Below, one piece after another: positions 50,691 through 59,542 of a DNA stretch of 64,000 bases (positions are counted from its first letter, which is position 1; each line of letters opens with the position of its first letter). Location: positions 60,197-124,196 of the forward strand of contig NZ_LJOD01000015.1 in NCBI RefSeq assembly GCF_001295265.1, read 5' to 3'. The position numbers were made by a program, and so were the translations under genes. The stretch is from Chryseobacterium indologenes. GTDB taxonomy: Bacteria > Bacteroidota > Bacteroidia > Flavobacteriales > Weeksellaceae. The notes beneath the pieces are model-generated. The model did no database searches. It saw nothing but the letters and a program-made list of their open reading frames with translations, and had not been told where the DNA came from.

Positions 50691-51506
50691 ATGTCTGATC
50701 AGGTTTACAATTCCTATATTCTACACTTCAACGCCTACATGGCTAAGGCGTTGAAATTGCTTATACCTGAATTCCGCAAACAGCTTAAAAGAATACCCTT
50801 TGATAATTTAAGCTTTGGAAGCTCAACAGCCTTGATTATGCTAAATTTTGATAAAGAAAGCATGCGAAAGGTTTTGTATAAGATTCACTATACAATAGGC
50901 CGAGCATATGGCTATTATTCAGCCCAACAATTAAGAAAAGAGAATCCTATCCAGGAAAAGAAATGGAAGCCGTTGCCTTTTTTCAATGAAGCATTTCAGA
51001 AATTTCTATTGGACTATTACCGAGATAAAGGAGGTGAATTGATTGTAACTCTATCTCGCACCATGGCTGAAAGGGTAACGCAGGATATTATATCCGGAAC
51101 GTTTGAAAATGAAACAGTAGAACAGATGCGAGACCGGATGATGAGAACGGTAAACGATCCTAAGTATTACGAATGGATGTGTATGAGAATCGCAAGAACC
51201 GAAACAGGCTTTGCAATGAATGCCGGACAATATACCGCTGGTGATGTATCGGGTGTTTTAATGGAAAAAGTCTGGATTGCGAAAAGAAGCGGACACAGAC
51301 GTGATGAGCATCAACGTTTAGATGGTAAAACCGTTGGTCCAAAAGAGTATTTTAAGCTTTCTGGAGGGGTTGAATTACGCTTTCCGTGTGATAGGGATGG
51401 CAAAGGCAGCAGAAAGGCAATAGGCAAACAGGTGATAAATTGTGCCTGCACTTATGGTTTTCGACCAGTAAGAGACGAAAACGGTCGATTAATTTTTACA
51501 GAATAA
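50691..51506 (+). CDS. Mu F-like minor head protein
   Basis: A 271-residue minor head protein. The Mu F domain is in the C-terminal half: MCMRIARTETGFAMNAGQYT, EKVWIAKRSGHRRDEHQRLD, and the terminal INCACTYGFRPV. Such proteins bind the portal and take part in head assembly or DNA ejection. Confidence 0.8.
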   Translation: MSDQVYNSYILHFNAYMAKALKLLIPEFRKQLKRIPFDNLSFGSSTALIMLNFDKESMRKVLYKIHYTIGRAYGYYSAQQLRKENPIQEKKWKPLPFFNEAFQKFLLDYYRDKGGELIVTLSRTMAERVTQDIISGTFENETVEQMRDRMMRTVNDPKYYEWMCMRIARTETGFAMNAGQYTAGDVSGVLMEKVWIAKRSGHRRDEHQRLDGKTVGPKEYFKLSGGVELRFPCDRDGKGSRKAIGKQVINCACTYGFRPVRDENGRLIFTE

Positions 51507-51525
51507 TTTTTGTAATTAAAATAAA

Positions 51526-51540
51526 ATAACTATATTAGAG
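51526..51540 (+). promoter_or_regulatory. Late repeat copy 2 (AATAACTATATTAGAG), before protease
   Basis: Shares ACTATATTAGAG with the other copies and ends 16 bases before the protease ATG at 51557. A TTG at 51510-51512 stands 18 bases before TATATTAG, the normal -33 spacing. Confidence 0.6.
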
Positions 51541-51556
51541 ATTATGACGAGGTAAA

Positions 51557-52222
51557 ATGGAGATGGAATTAAAACAATTATCTTATAACTTAAAGGATTT
51601 AGACGAAACCAAAGGTATTGTTACCGCTTACGCAAACGCGTATGATTTTGAAGATTCAGATGGGGATATTTCAGCAAAAGGATCTTTCGATAAAACTGTT
51701 TCAGAAAATTTTAAAAGAATCCGTGTCTTAAAAGATCATAATCCGCGCGAGATGATCGGTGTACCTATTGCCATAGATACAAAAGATTCGTTTGGACTAC
51801 TCACAACAACTCAATTTAACATGAATAAGGACCTCGGTAGAGATATGTTTACCGATGTTAAGTTAATGCATGATAACGGGCTAAATGCAGAATTGTCAAT
51901 TGGCTATAAGGCTGTAAGACGTGATGAGCGAAAAAAATCAATTATAACAGAATATAAGTTGATGGAGTATTCTTTTCTTTCCAGTTGGGGGGCTAATGAA
52001 CTGGCGACTGTTCAGGGTATAAAGTCTATAAGAAGTACTTATGGAATACTTGAATTAATAGAAAAGTCTTACAATCTAAACTATTCTGATTCTAGGCTAA
52101 GACAAATTGAATCAATTTTACAAACTTTAACCAAAAACACTCAGGAAGAACCGGAGCCGTCTAAAGTTGACACCCCGTCTTTTGAGCCGTTGTTAAATTC
52201 AATAATTAATTTTAAATTTTAA
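51557..52222 (+). CDS. HK97-type prohead protease
   Basis: A 221-residue serine protease of the herpes-assemblin fold: H61 in LKDHNPREMIGVP and the nucleophile S114 in LNAELSIGYKAV. It removes the scaffold segment of the major capsid protein encoded next. The capsid has a matching N-terminal coiled-coil delta-like domain. Confidence 0.88.
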   Translation: MEMELKQLSYNLKDLDETKGIVTAYANAYDFEDSDGDISAKGSFDKTVSENFKRIRVLKDHNPREMIGVPIAIDTKDSFGLLTTTQFNMNKDLGRDMFTDVKLMHDNGLNAELSIGYKAVRRDERKKSIITEYKLMEYSFLSSWGANELATVQGIKSIRSTYGILELIEKSYNLNYSDSRLRQIESILQTLTKNTQEEPEPSKVDTPSFEPLLNSIINFKF

Positions 52223-52233
52223 CATTCTACAAG

Positions 52234-53457
52234 ATGGACGAAAAACAAATTTTAGAGGCTGTTGAGGCGAAAATGTCAGAAGCAAAACAGCATATTGACA
52301 CAAAAACTGCTGAAACTAATAAGGTTTATGAAGGTTTAAAGCAAGACTATGCTGGACTTGAACAAAAGTTTAACGAACTAAAAGAAAACGGGGCTTCTGC
52401 TTCTGATCTGAATGCTTTACAAAAGCATATAGATACTCTTGACATGAAGATGAAGGGGCAAATTAATAAAGACGCAGAAAAAGAATCTTTCGGGGCTGTT
52501 CTTGAAAAAGAAATGCTTTCTAAATCTGATGACATTGCGAAGTTTGAACGTAAAGAAATCAAGTCTTTCAACCTAGAGCTTAAAGCCGTTGGAGATATGA
52601 CTACTGCCAACGTAACTGGTGGTAACAGATACGGCCAAGTCATGGCGGATGGCATCAGAATGAATCCCAATAGAAAGGTTCATATGAGAGATATTCTGCC
52701 AGGTGGTACGGTTGGAGCTGGCAACTCGTTTACTTTCATGCGTGAAAATGGAAACGGAGAAGGAGATCCAGCCCCAGTAGTAGAAGGCGCAACTAAAGCA
52801 CAATTCGATTTAGATTTGATCGAATCTACAGTACAGATTGAAACAATTGCTGGATGGTTAAGAATTTCAAGAAAGATGCTTAATAACGTGCCAGGAATGA
52901 TCTCTTACTTACAACAAAGACTGCCTGAAAAATTCCTAAGAGTTTTAGATGCTCAGATACTTTATGGCAATGGCACTACTCCTAACCTTAAAGGAATTTT
53001 GACAGCTGGTAACTTTGTTACATCAACAGCAACTGCAGCTGCTCCACTGATTGAAAAAATCATCGAGGATATTTCTTCATTAGAAGACACTTACGAAAGA
53101 GACGCAAACGGAATTCTGTTAAGGCCAAAAGATTATTTATCTTTCTTCCTGAATAAAGCTGCTGGGTCTGGTGAATATGACTTACCGCAAGGGGTTACAT
53201 TTGTTAACGGACAACTTTACGTATTAGGGATCCCGGTTTGGGCATCTACTGCAATTAATTCTCCTGACTACATTGTGGGTGATTTCGATATGGGAGCACA
53301 ACTGTTAACACAGGAAGGAATGAGAATTGAATTTGCTGAACAAGACGGGAATAACTTTACTCAAAACAAGGTTACAGTACGTATTGAAGGTAATTACGCC
53401 CTTCCGGTGTATGGGCCTGATTACTTCATTAAAGGAAATTCAACGGTTTCTGTGTAG
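52234..53457 (+). CDS. HK97-fold major capsid protein
   Basis: A 407-residue capsid protein. Residues 1-105 are a charged coiled coil (EAKMSEAKQHIDTKTAETNK), the scaffold-like delta domain expected to be removed. The HK97 core follows: FMRENGNGEGDPAPVVEGA, IAGWLRISRKML, LRPKDYLSFFLNKA, and GIPVWASTAINSPDYIVGDF. A terminator stands downstream. Confidence 0.9.
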   Translation: MDEKQILEAVEAKMSEAKQHIDTKTAETNKVYEGLKQDYAGLEQKFNELKENGASASDLNALQKHIDTLDMKMKGQINKDAEKESFGAVLEKEMLSKSDDIAKFERKEIKSFNLELKAVGDMTTANVTGGNRYGQVMADGIRMNPNRKVHMRDILPGGTVGAGNSFTFMRENGNGEGDPAPVVEGATKAQFDLDLIESTVQIETIAGWLRISRKMLNNVPGMISYLQQRLPEKFLRVLDAQILYGNGTTPNLKGILTAGNFVTSTATAAAPLIEKIIEDISSLEDTYERDANGILLRPKDYLSFFLNKAAGSGEYDLPQGVTFVNGQLYVLGIPVWASTAINSPDYIVGDFDMGAQLLTQEGMRIEFAEQDGNNFTQNKVTVRIEGNYALPVYGPDYFIKGNSTVSV

Positions 53458-53490
53458 CTTATGTGGTTCTACTTATTATCATAAATTTAT

Positions 53491-53515
53491 CGCTCCTTTT
53501 TTGGGGCGGTTTTTA
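53491..53515 (+). terminator. Terminator after the capsid gene
   Basis: Stem CGCTCC/GGGGCG (one G-U pair) with a six-T loop, then GTTTTT. It lies 34 bases past the capsid stop and just ahead of late repeat copy 3. Confidence 0.7.
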
Positions 53516-53534
53516 TTTGAATTTTAATTGAAAA

Positions 53535-53548
53535 TCACTATATTAGAG
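53535..53548 (+). promoter_or_regulatory. Late repeat copy 3 (TCACTATATTAGAG), after the terminator
   Basis: Lies 20 bases after the terminator T-run and 21 bases before ATG 53570, where a new transcript must start if the hairpin works. A TTG at 53517-53519 gives a 19-base spacer to TATATTAG. This is the best argument that the repeat is a promoter. Confidence 0.65.
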
Positions 53549-53569
53549 AATAACAATAAATAAAAAAGT

Positions 53570-53803
53570 ATGTCAAAAATCAAAATGATACAGCCAGCAC
53601 CTGATAAAGATGATAATAGTAAGATTTATGAAGTAGGTCAGGTTCTAGATTTAGGAGCGGAAAGAAACAGAGCTGCAGTTAATAGACGTCTTGCAGTATG
53701 GATTAATGAAGAGGGTTCTGAAAAAATTTCCTTACCAACCGATAAAAAGAAAAAGGTTTCAAAGGCTGGATCAGCCATAATTGAAACTAAAAAAGCTAAA
53801 TGA
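53570..53803 (+). CDS. Small phage head protein, unknown (77 residues)
   Basis: A 77-residue Lys-rich protein (VGQVLDLGAERNRAAVNRRL, then KKKKVSKAGSAI) in the usual position of a small head decoration or completion protein between capsid and connector. No family is recognised. Confidence 0.5.
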   Translation: MSKIKMIQPAPDKDDNSKIYEVGQVLDLGAERNRAAVNRRLAVWINEEGSEKISLPTDKKKKVSKAGSAIIETKKAK

Positions 53804-53836
53804 TGCCTTGGGATTTAGAAAATAAAACGGAAAATT

Positions 53837-54304
53837 ATGGCTAATAGTTATAATCATGTGCTTTCGGTTGATGAGGTGAAGCGTTATTTAAGATTAGAGC
53901 CTGAATTTATAGATGATGATCCCGATTTGGAAAGAATGATTGCTTCAGCTTTTGGATATATTGAAAAGCAGACAAATCATATATTCCGGCCTCAGGATAG
54001 AACATATCGAAAAAGCTATTCTGATAATATCAATATCTATGATTACCCAGTTAATACTACAGTTTTTCCAGATAATGCAGTCCCTTTACATTATCCGGGA
54101 TTCATAAGATTCTGCAATCAAGATTCGATCACGGTAAATGTTGGGTACACTTCTAAAGAAGGTGCGCCCGCGGAATTAATAGAATGCGCCTTACAAATGA
54201 TCAAGGTTTTTTATTACGAAGCTGAAAAGAATGTAAATACTACATTACTACCGGAAAATGTAAAACAGATTATAGATACAAATAGACGCTTTATCATATG
54301 TTAG
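53837..54304 (+). CDS. Head-tail connector (gp6-like)
   Basis: A 155-residue protein with the gp6-like helical start VLSVDEVKRYLRLEPEFID, DDPDLERMIASAFGYIEK, then strands and ALQMIKVFYYEAEKN. HK97 gp6-type connectors bind under the portal ring. Its end overlaps the next gene. Confidence 0.75.
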   Translation: MANSYNHVLSVDEVKRYLRLEPEFIDDDPDLERMIASAFGYIEKQTNHIFRPQDRTYRKSYSDNINIYDYPVNTTVFPDNAVPLHYPGFIRFCNQDSITVNVGYTSKEGAPAELIECALQMIKVFYYEAEKNVNTTLLPENVKQIIDTNRRFIIC

Positions 54305-54630
54305 CAAGGGAATACAACAGATTGATCGAGATATGGAATAAAACGCATGTTCCTGACGGTTTCGGGGGTAATTTGCCACAAGATGTGTTTGTGAAAAAGA
54401 TTTGGGCAAAAATAACTACCAATGCAGGCGGTAAATTTATTGATTTTGGAATTCAGCAGTTTGTTAATCCGGTTGTGTTTTCTGTTAGAGATAAGAAAAA
54501 TGACATTTCCTATACTGAAAACTATTTTATTAAATATCAGGGAAAACAGTTTTTTATTAAAGGTATTAACCCTAAAGGATTAGATAAGATGGAACTTAAT
54601 TTATTGTGTGATGAGGGTAAGGGGTTATAA
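54298..54630 (+). CDS. Head-tail adaptor (SPP1 gp16-like)
   Basis: A 110-residue beta-barrel protein: EYNRLIEIWNKTHVPDGFGG, VKKIWAKITTNAG and KYQGKQFFIKGINPKGLDK. This pattern is typical of phage head-closure/stopper proteins. It overlaps the genes on both sides. Confidence 0.78.
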   Translation: MLAREYNRLIEIWNKTHVPDGFGGNLPQDVFVKKIWAKITTNAGGKFIDFGIQQFVNPVVFSVRDKKNDISYTENYFIKYQGKQFFIKGINPKGLDKMELNLLCDEGKGL

Positions 54631-55060
54631 AGAAACATTGGCTGCTTTGAAAAACTTTGGACGTGATGGAGAAAACCTCATTAAAGATATTACGGTTTCA
54701 GGCGGCCATGAAATAGCAGAAAAGGCAAAAGAAAACTTTAGGAATGTTGCTGATGGATTAGATCCTACAGGAACAATTATGCGATCAATAAACTTCAAGC
54801 CGGAAAACAATGGATTTAAAGCCGTTATTTCCGTTAATCAGTTACCAATGGGGGCATATATTGAATTCGGAACCGGCGTATTTGTTGAGGTTGATCCGGA
54901 ATGGAAAGATATTGCATGGCAGTTCTATGTAAACGGTATGGGACAGTTGCATGCGCACCCCTATTTTTACCCTGCATTCGATGAAGGTAGGGAAAAATAT
55001 ATGCGTGATCTTAAAGATGCTTTAGAGCATCTAACAAGAAGATATAATTCACGACGATAA
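54608..55060 (+). CDS. HK97 gp10-like tail protein
   Basis: A 150-residue protein starting at GTG 54608 or ATG 54611, overlapping the adaptor gene. GYKETLAALKNFGRDGENLI opens it and MGAYIEFGTGVFVEVDPEWK, LHAHPYFYPAFDEG are the gp10 hallmarks. It is a tail-completion or neck protein. Confidence 0.82.
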   Translation: MMRVRGYKETLAALKNFGRDGENLIKDITVSGGHEIAEKAKENFRNVADGLDPTGTIMRSINFKPENNGFKAVISVNQLPMGAYIEFGTGVFVEVDPEWKDIAWQFYVNGMGQLHAHPYFYPAFDEGREKYMRDLKDALEHLTRRYNSRR

Positions 55061-55107
55061 AGTTATTTTTTATAGTTTTTTCATTTTAGTATTCCTTAAT
55101 TGATTTT

Positions 55108-55124
55108 ATTTCACTATATTAGAG
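55108..55124 (+). promoter_or_regulatory. Late repeat copy 4 (TTTCACTATATTAGAG), before the tail-terminator gene
   Basis: It ends 17 bases before ATG 55142. An apparent TTG start at 55100 runs through the repeat and is rejected as a start. Confidence 0.6.
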
Positions 55125-55141
55125 GTAATGAGGCTGGAATT

Positions 55142-55564
55142 ATGATGAAGAATCCTGATAAGTGGTTAAGAAAGTATTTCAAAGATACTCTTTCAAACAT
55201 GATAGTGAACGGAATACCCGTTAAACTATACGACGCTATGACCCCCAACAAAGACACGGCAATGATCATTTTATCCACTCAAAGTGGATCAGATCAGCGT
55301 AATAACAAATGTTCGCTTGACAAGATGCGTGATATTAATATTGATGTTATCACCAGGTATGCCGGAAATGTTGGAAGTAGGGCTTTTTTGGATGATATTA
55401 TTGAGGAAATTTTAAAAAGAACTGAAAAAATAACAGTTGAAAATTTCATTGTTCAATATTATAACAAGTCCTATCCGCTTGATTTAAATCAATCAACTTC
55501 AACTGAAACGATTTTTAGAAAAATAATTAAATATTCATTAAAACTTACAGAAGATGGCAGGTAA
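55142..55564 (+). CDS. Tail terminator/completion-like protein
   Basis: The start is ATG 55142 (MMKNPDKWLRKYF). The product of 140 residues is alpha/beta, with NMIVNGIPVKLYDAM and MRDINIDVITRYAG, like DUF3168 or tail-terminator proteins that cap the tail tube. It overlaps the tail-tube gene by 11 bases. The specific family is uncertain. Confidence 0.6.
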   Translation: MMKNPDKWLRKYFKDTLSNMIVNGIPVKLYDAMTPNKDTAMIILSTQSGSDQRNNKCSLDKMRDINIDVITRYAGNVGSRAFLDDIIEEILKRTEKITVENFIVQYYNKSYPLDLNQSTSTETIFRKIIKYSLKLTEDGR

Positions 55565-56033
55565 TCAAACATTACTTGGGTCAAATGAATTACTGTTCAT
55601 TTACGGCCCTATTAAAAATGCAGAAGGAACAACAGTAGCAGCAAATTACTTTCCAATAGGCTGCCTTACAACAAATGACTTGAATGAAACAGTAGAATTA
55701 AATGATGGAACAAAGACAAAATGTAATTTGTCACCAGACAAAACTTACAATGGCTATAACTATCAGATTAATTTTGAAGCTGTTGCGATGGAGGCTGACG
55801 GATTAAAAGCTAGTCATGACGCTGTTTCAACAATTATGATGGATGCTTATAAAAATAATAAACACATTTTTTGGAAAATTGAAACGACGTTAGCTGATGA
55901 TACTAAAGAAACTAAATTTGGAAAAGGTTTTTTAAGTAACTTATCAAGAACTGCACCGGTTGAAGGAGAGATTACTTTTTCAGGAACCATTGATGGAAGT
56001 GGAGAAATTTCTAATACAGATTTACACGTTTAA
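55554..56033 (+). CDS. Major tail tube protein
   Basis: A 159-residue protein: N-terminal LGSNELLFIYGPIKN, a central GYNYQINFEAVAMEADGL and a C-terminal FSGTIDGSGEI. These fit long-tail siphovirus tube proteins, which stack as hexamers around the tape measure. It precedes the G/GT chaperone genes as in lambda. Confidence 0.78.
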   Translation: MAGNQTLLGSNELLFIYGPIKNAEGTTVAANYFPIGCLTTNDLNETVELNDGTKTKCNLSPDKTYNGYNYQINFEAVAMEADGLKASHDAVSTIMMDAYKNNKHIFWKIETTLADDTKETKFGKGFLSNLSRTAPVEGEITFSGTIDGSGEISNTDLHV

Positions 56034-56035
56034 TT

Positions 56036-56395
56036 ATGAGGAAGATTAAAATTAATATTGGGGGAAAAGAAAGGGTCGCTAAACTTGGTTTAGGCTTTTT
56101 GGAGCAACTTACAAAATCTGAAAACATATCAATTATTGATTTTTTAAAAAAATTTGAGACTGAAACCTTATTCATCTTACCAAAGATGCTATTTCACTCA
56201 ATTTCTTATAATGATAAGATTGAAGGTTTAGAAATTGATTATAAATTATCAGATGTTTATGACTGGGTAGATGATTTAGGCATCCAACATGAAACTATCA
56301 TTAATTTTAATTCAGCGTTTGCTGAATCAATCAGAACTCATATACCGAATGAAGAGGGAAAGAAAGTTCCACAGAAGAAAGTGGAAAAGAAATAA
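56036..56395 (+). CDS. Tail assembly chaperone gpG-like
   Basis: A 119-residue protein starting MRKIKINIGGKERVAKLGLG. It is the G part of a lambda-type pair. The slip heptamer GGGAAAG at 56356-56362 is in the correct phase (G GGA AAG), 11 codons before the stop. Most ribosomes would end here; a minority would shift -1 and make the longer GT protein. Confidence 0.78.
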   Translation: MRKIKINIGGKERVAKLGLGFLEQLTKSENISIIDFLKKFETETLFILPKMLFHSISYNDKIEGLEIDYKLSDVYDWVDDLGIQHETIINFNSAFAESIRTHIPNEEGKKVPQKKVEKK

Positions 56396-56727
56396 ACTTT
56401 GATCGCGACGTTATTTCATATGCGTTAACTGAGCTTAATTGTCCCTCCTTAGATTATGTTTTAGATATGACATGGAGGGAGTTTCAATTACGAAGCTTGG
56501 GATATGTTAGAAAAACAAATGATCATGATAGTAGGCAATGGTTACACACGCGCGAAATATCTTATAATGTATTAGTAGGTTTAGGGGTAATTAATCCGAA
56601 GAAATTGCCGATAGAAAAGTTTATGCCAATTGGCGAAAATGGTTCAAAGCCAAAGCCAAGGGGTATTACCGAAAGAGGGAAGGAGTTATTAATGAAGGCG
56701 ATAAAACAAGCGGTAAATGGCGGATGA
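56353..56727 (+). CDS. T segment of the gpGT frameshift product
   Basis: The -1 frame is open from 56353, runs without a stop through INFDRDVISYALTELN and DYVLDMTWREFQLRSLGY, and ends at 56725-56727. The only early ATG is at 56467, inside this domain, which argues against an independent gene. Expressed from the slip site the fusion is 56036-56727. It would bind the tape measure protein, whose ATG overlaps its end by 11 bases. Confidence 0.7.
   Translation, partial: RGKESSTEESGKEINFDRDVISYALTELNCPSLDYVLDMTWREFQLRSLGYVRKTNDHDSRQWLHTREISYNVLVGLGVINPKKLPIEKFMPIGENGSKPKPRGITERGKELLMKAIKQAVNGG
56356..56362 (+). promoter_or_regulatory. Programmed -1 frameshift slip site GGGAAAG
   Basis: Same heptamer as phage lambda G/GT, in X-XXY-YYZ phase with gpG codons GGA AAG. 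Context (tail tube before, tape measure after) is as in lambda. Confidence 0.7.
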
Positions 56728-59542
56728 TTTACAAATATCGATAGGTGCTGACCCGTCCGGATTGGGGCGGGATTTAGCAAGAGCACAGGGGATGATCTCT
56801 AATTTTGCAAGCCAGGTACAAAGAATTGGCGAAGCAGGGGAGGCATTATCAAGCTTAGGGCAAAAATTAACTGTTTCATTAACATTGCCAATTGTAGGCT
56901 TAGGAGCGGCAGCGATAAAAGCATATGGAGAACTACAGGCTTTAGAGCTTGGAATTGAATCTGTTGCAGGTTCTGCCTCATATGCCGCTAAGGAAATGGA
57001 GGACTTAAAAGAAATTGCCAAATTGCCGGGGTTAGGACTTAAAGAAGCTGCCAAAGGATCTGTCGGACTTCAGGCAATTGGATATTCTGCTGGAAATGCA
57101 GAGAAGATTTTAAAAGAGTTTGGAAACGCTATTGCCACTGTAGGAAAAGGGAGGGTTGAATTTGAAAGGGCCATTTACGGTGTCCAGCAGTTAGCAAACA
57201 CCGACTTTCCACTAGGTGAAGATTTGAATATTATTAAGGATGCCCTTCCCCAGGTATCTACCTTATTAAAGGCTGCTTTTGGTACATCAAGAACAGAAGA
57301 TCTTCAAAAATTAAAAATTAGCTCTCAGCAGGTAATGGAAGTGATCATTGACGGTCTTGGAAAATTACCTAGAGTTTCTGGTGGAGTTAAAAATGCATTT
57401 GAGAATTTAAAAGATTCAATGCAACAAAGCCTCGCAAGAATTGGGGAGTTGATAGATAAGAATTTCGATATTTCAGGTATAATAAATAAGCTTACTGATT
57501 TAATAGATAAAGCTATTTCTAAATTCGAGGGGCTAAGTAAACCAGTTCAGGAACTCGTATTGATATTTGCTGGATTAGCAGCAGCTACGGGGCCTGTATT
57601 GTTAGGAATAGGTGGTATTTTAGCTTTATTGCCAACATTAGTTAATGGCTTTGTCGCAGTACGAACAGCTGTTGTTGCATTTAACACTGCGATGCTTACT
57701 AATCCTTATCTAGCGGCCGGAGCGGCAATATTATCATTAGTTTCCGCATTTGCTATTTATAAATCATCTGTTGAAACAGCAGCGGACCGCACTGAAAGAT
57801 GGAATGAATCTTTAGACGCGGCAAGAGCAAACGCAAGAGTGGAGATTTCCAATTTAGATGCCCTGTACAAGAAAACTCAGGACCATACAATAGCCTTAGA
57901 AGAAAGAAATGCTGCTGTAGATCAGATTCAAAAGGAATATCCGTATTATTTTGCAAATCTAACTGACGAAGCAATTAAAGCAGGTCAGGCAGCCGGGCAA
58001 TATAAAGAATTAAGAGCCGCTATTTTAAACGCTTCCTTAGCACGTGCCGCACAGAAAGAACTGGACACAAGGTCGGAAGCAGCTCTTAAAAGAGAACTGG
58101 AAGTAAGGAAAAAATTCACAGCTTTATATCAAATACAAAAAACTAACAATTCAGAAGCAATAAAAGGCTTTATTAAAGATTATGAAAACGCCTTAACTAC
58201 TTCGGAAAAATTATTAGGAGGTATCGCGAACCCATTTGCAAATTCCGCTTTACAAAGTGATGCTGAAATAAAAGAAGCAGCAAAGAGAGCTGCTAAAAGT
58301 CTACTTAACTCATTTACATCCGAATTAAAAGCCGCTAATCTAGAAAACAAGCCTTTACTTGATATGCTGAAAAGAGGATCGCAAGATGTTGAAAATCTTG
58401 ATGTCCCTGCAGCAAATAATTTTCTACCTGGTCTTACGAAAGTAAAAAAAGAAACTGAAAAACAATTGTCTGAAATATTTCCTAAGGGATCTATAGCGGA
58501 GTTACAACAACGGGCTGATTTATTAAAAAAGGCAATATACACATCAGTTAATGACATTGTTAAAGTAAGAGGTTTAGATAAATTTGGCAAAGAAACAGAC
58601 AAAAAGGGACAGCCATTTTTTACAGGCGAAACGCTAAGTTTGCAGGATGCAAAAAATCAACTAGAACAACTGTTAGCTCAAATATCTTTATTAGAGGTAA
58701 AGCCTCCGCAAGTAACAGCTGATTTTAAAATATTTAGAGAAACATTCGCCAATGAAATCGAAGGTTTAAAAAAATCTGCATCAGATATTGATTTTGATTT
58801 CACCGGAAATACTAATCCTTTTGAAAAAATTACAAATAATATTAATTCATTAGCTGTATCAATTGGAAAAGTACAAAATTTCAATAGTTCAATTTCAACA
58901 ACTCTACGGCAGATGAGCACTGATGTGTCATCAAGTATTAATACTATTGGTGATTCTTTTTTGTCATTACCTAAAACAATAGGCTTTGGAATTGATAGTT
59001 CAAAAATAAAAGCGCAAGAATTAACCAAGCTTACAGAACGTTTTAACTCTGATGCTTCAAATTTATTAAACCAAGAAGTAATAAATGGTGTTTCAAATGC
59101 AATGGGCGCATTAGGAAATACAATAGCAGCAGGCGGGAATGTTGTTGAAGCTCTCGGAATGTCTCTTCTTTCATCAGTAGGATCAATTTTAATAGAATTA
59201 GGAAAGCAAGCTATTGCAGCGGGTGTAGGATTATTAGCAATTACGACGGCTTTAAAATCTTTAAATCCATACGTTGCATTAGCTGCAGGAGCAGCATTAA
59301 TTGCTTTAGGATCTGTAGTAAAGGGTAGTGTTAGTAAGATAGGCTCATCAATGGGTTCGGGCGGTTCATCAGGATCAGTCTCAACATCTACTGGGGCTAA
59401 TTATTCTGGTAACACCTATTCATCAAATTATACTTCGGGCGGTTCTTCAAATAATGAAGTTATTTTTAGGATATCCGGAAGTGATTTAGTAGGAGTTTTA
59501 AATAGAGAAAATCAAAAAAATAATAGATTAAATGCCAGTTAA
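56717..59542 (+). CDS. Tape measure protein
   Basis: A 941-residue protein. N-terminal tape measure domain (LQISIGADPSGLGRDLARAQ, KLTVSLTLPIVGLGAAAIKA), central hydrophobic helices (about 280-345: VLIFAGLAAATGPVLLGIGG), helical repeats, a second hydrophobic region (about 810-880) and a Gly/Ser-rich C-terminus. It sets tail length; the family rule of about 0.15 nm per residue gives roughly 140 nm, an inference. Confidence 0.88.
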   Translation: MADDLQISIGADPSGLGRDLARAQGMISNFASQVQRIGEAGEALSSLGQKLTVSLTLPIVGLGAAAIKAYGELQALELGIESVAGSASYAAKEMEDLKEIAKLPGLGLKEAAKGSVGLQAIGYSAGNAEKILKEFGNAIATVGKGRVEFERAIYGVQQLANTDFPLGEDLNIIKDALPQVSTLLKAAFGTSRTEDLQKLKISSQQVMEVIIDGLGKLPRVSGGVKNAFENLKDSMQQSLARIGELIDKNFDISGIINKLTDLIDKAISKFEGLSKPVQELVLIFAGLAAATGPVLLGIGGILALLPTLVNGFVAVRTAVVAFNTAMLTNPYLAAGAAILSLVSAFAIYKSSVETAADRTERWNESLDAARANARVEISNLDALYKKTQDHTIALEERNAAVDQIQKEYPYYFANLTDEAIKAGQAAGQYKELRAAILNASLARAAQKELDTRSEAALKRELEVRKKFTALYQIQKTNNSEAIKGFIKDYENALTTSEKLLGGIANPFANSALQSDAEIKEAAKRAAKSLLNSFTSELKAANLENKPLLDMLKRGSQDVENLDVPAANNFLPGLTKVKKETEKQLSEIFPKGSIAELQQRADLLKKAIYTSVNDIVKVRGLDKFGKETDKKGQPFFTGETLSLQDAKNQLEQLLAQISLLEVKPPQVTADFKIFRETFANEIEGLKKSASDIDFDFTGNTNPFEKITNNINSLAVSIGKVQNFNSSISTTLRQMSTDVSSSINTIGDSFLSLPKTIGFGIDSSKIKAQELTKLTERFNSDASNLLNQEVINGVSNAMGALGNTIAAGGNVVEALGMSLLSSVGSILIELGKQAIAAGVGLLAITTALKSLNPYVALAAGAALIALGSVVKGSVSKIGSSMGSGGSSGSVSTSTGANYSGNTYSSNYTSGGSSNNEVIFRISGSDLVGVLNRENQKNNRLNAS

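Noticed and set aside
55100..55141. TTG 55100 as the start of the tail-terminator gene.
   Set aside because: The extension is the late repeat translated. ATG 55142 restores the normal repeat-to-start distance.
56467..56727. Independent 86-residue gene starting at 56467.
   Set aside because: The frame is open well upstream to the slip site and codes for conserved-looking sequence before the ATG, so it is the T part of a frameshift product.
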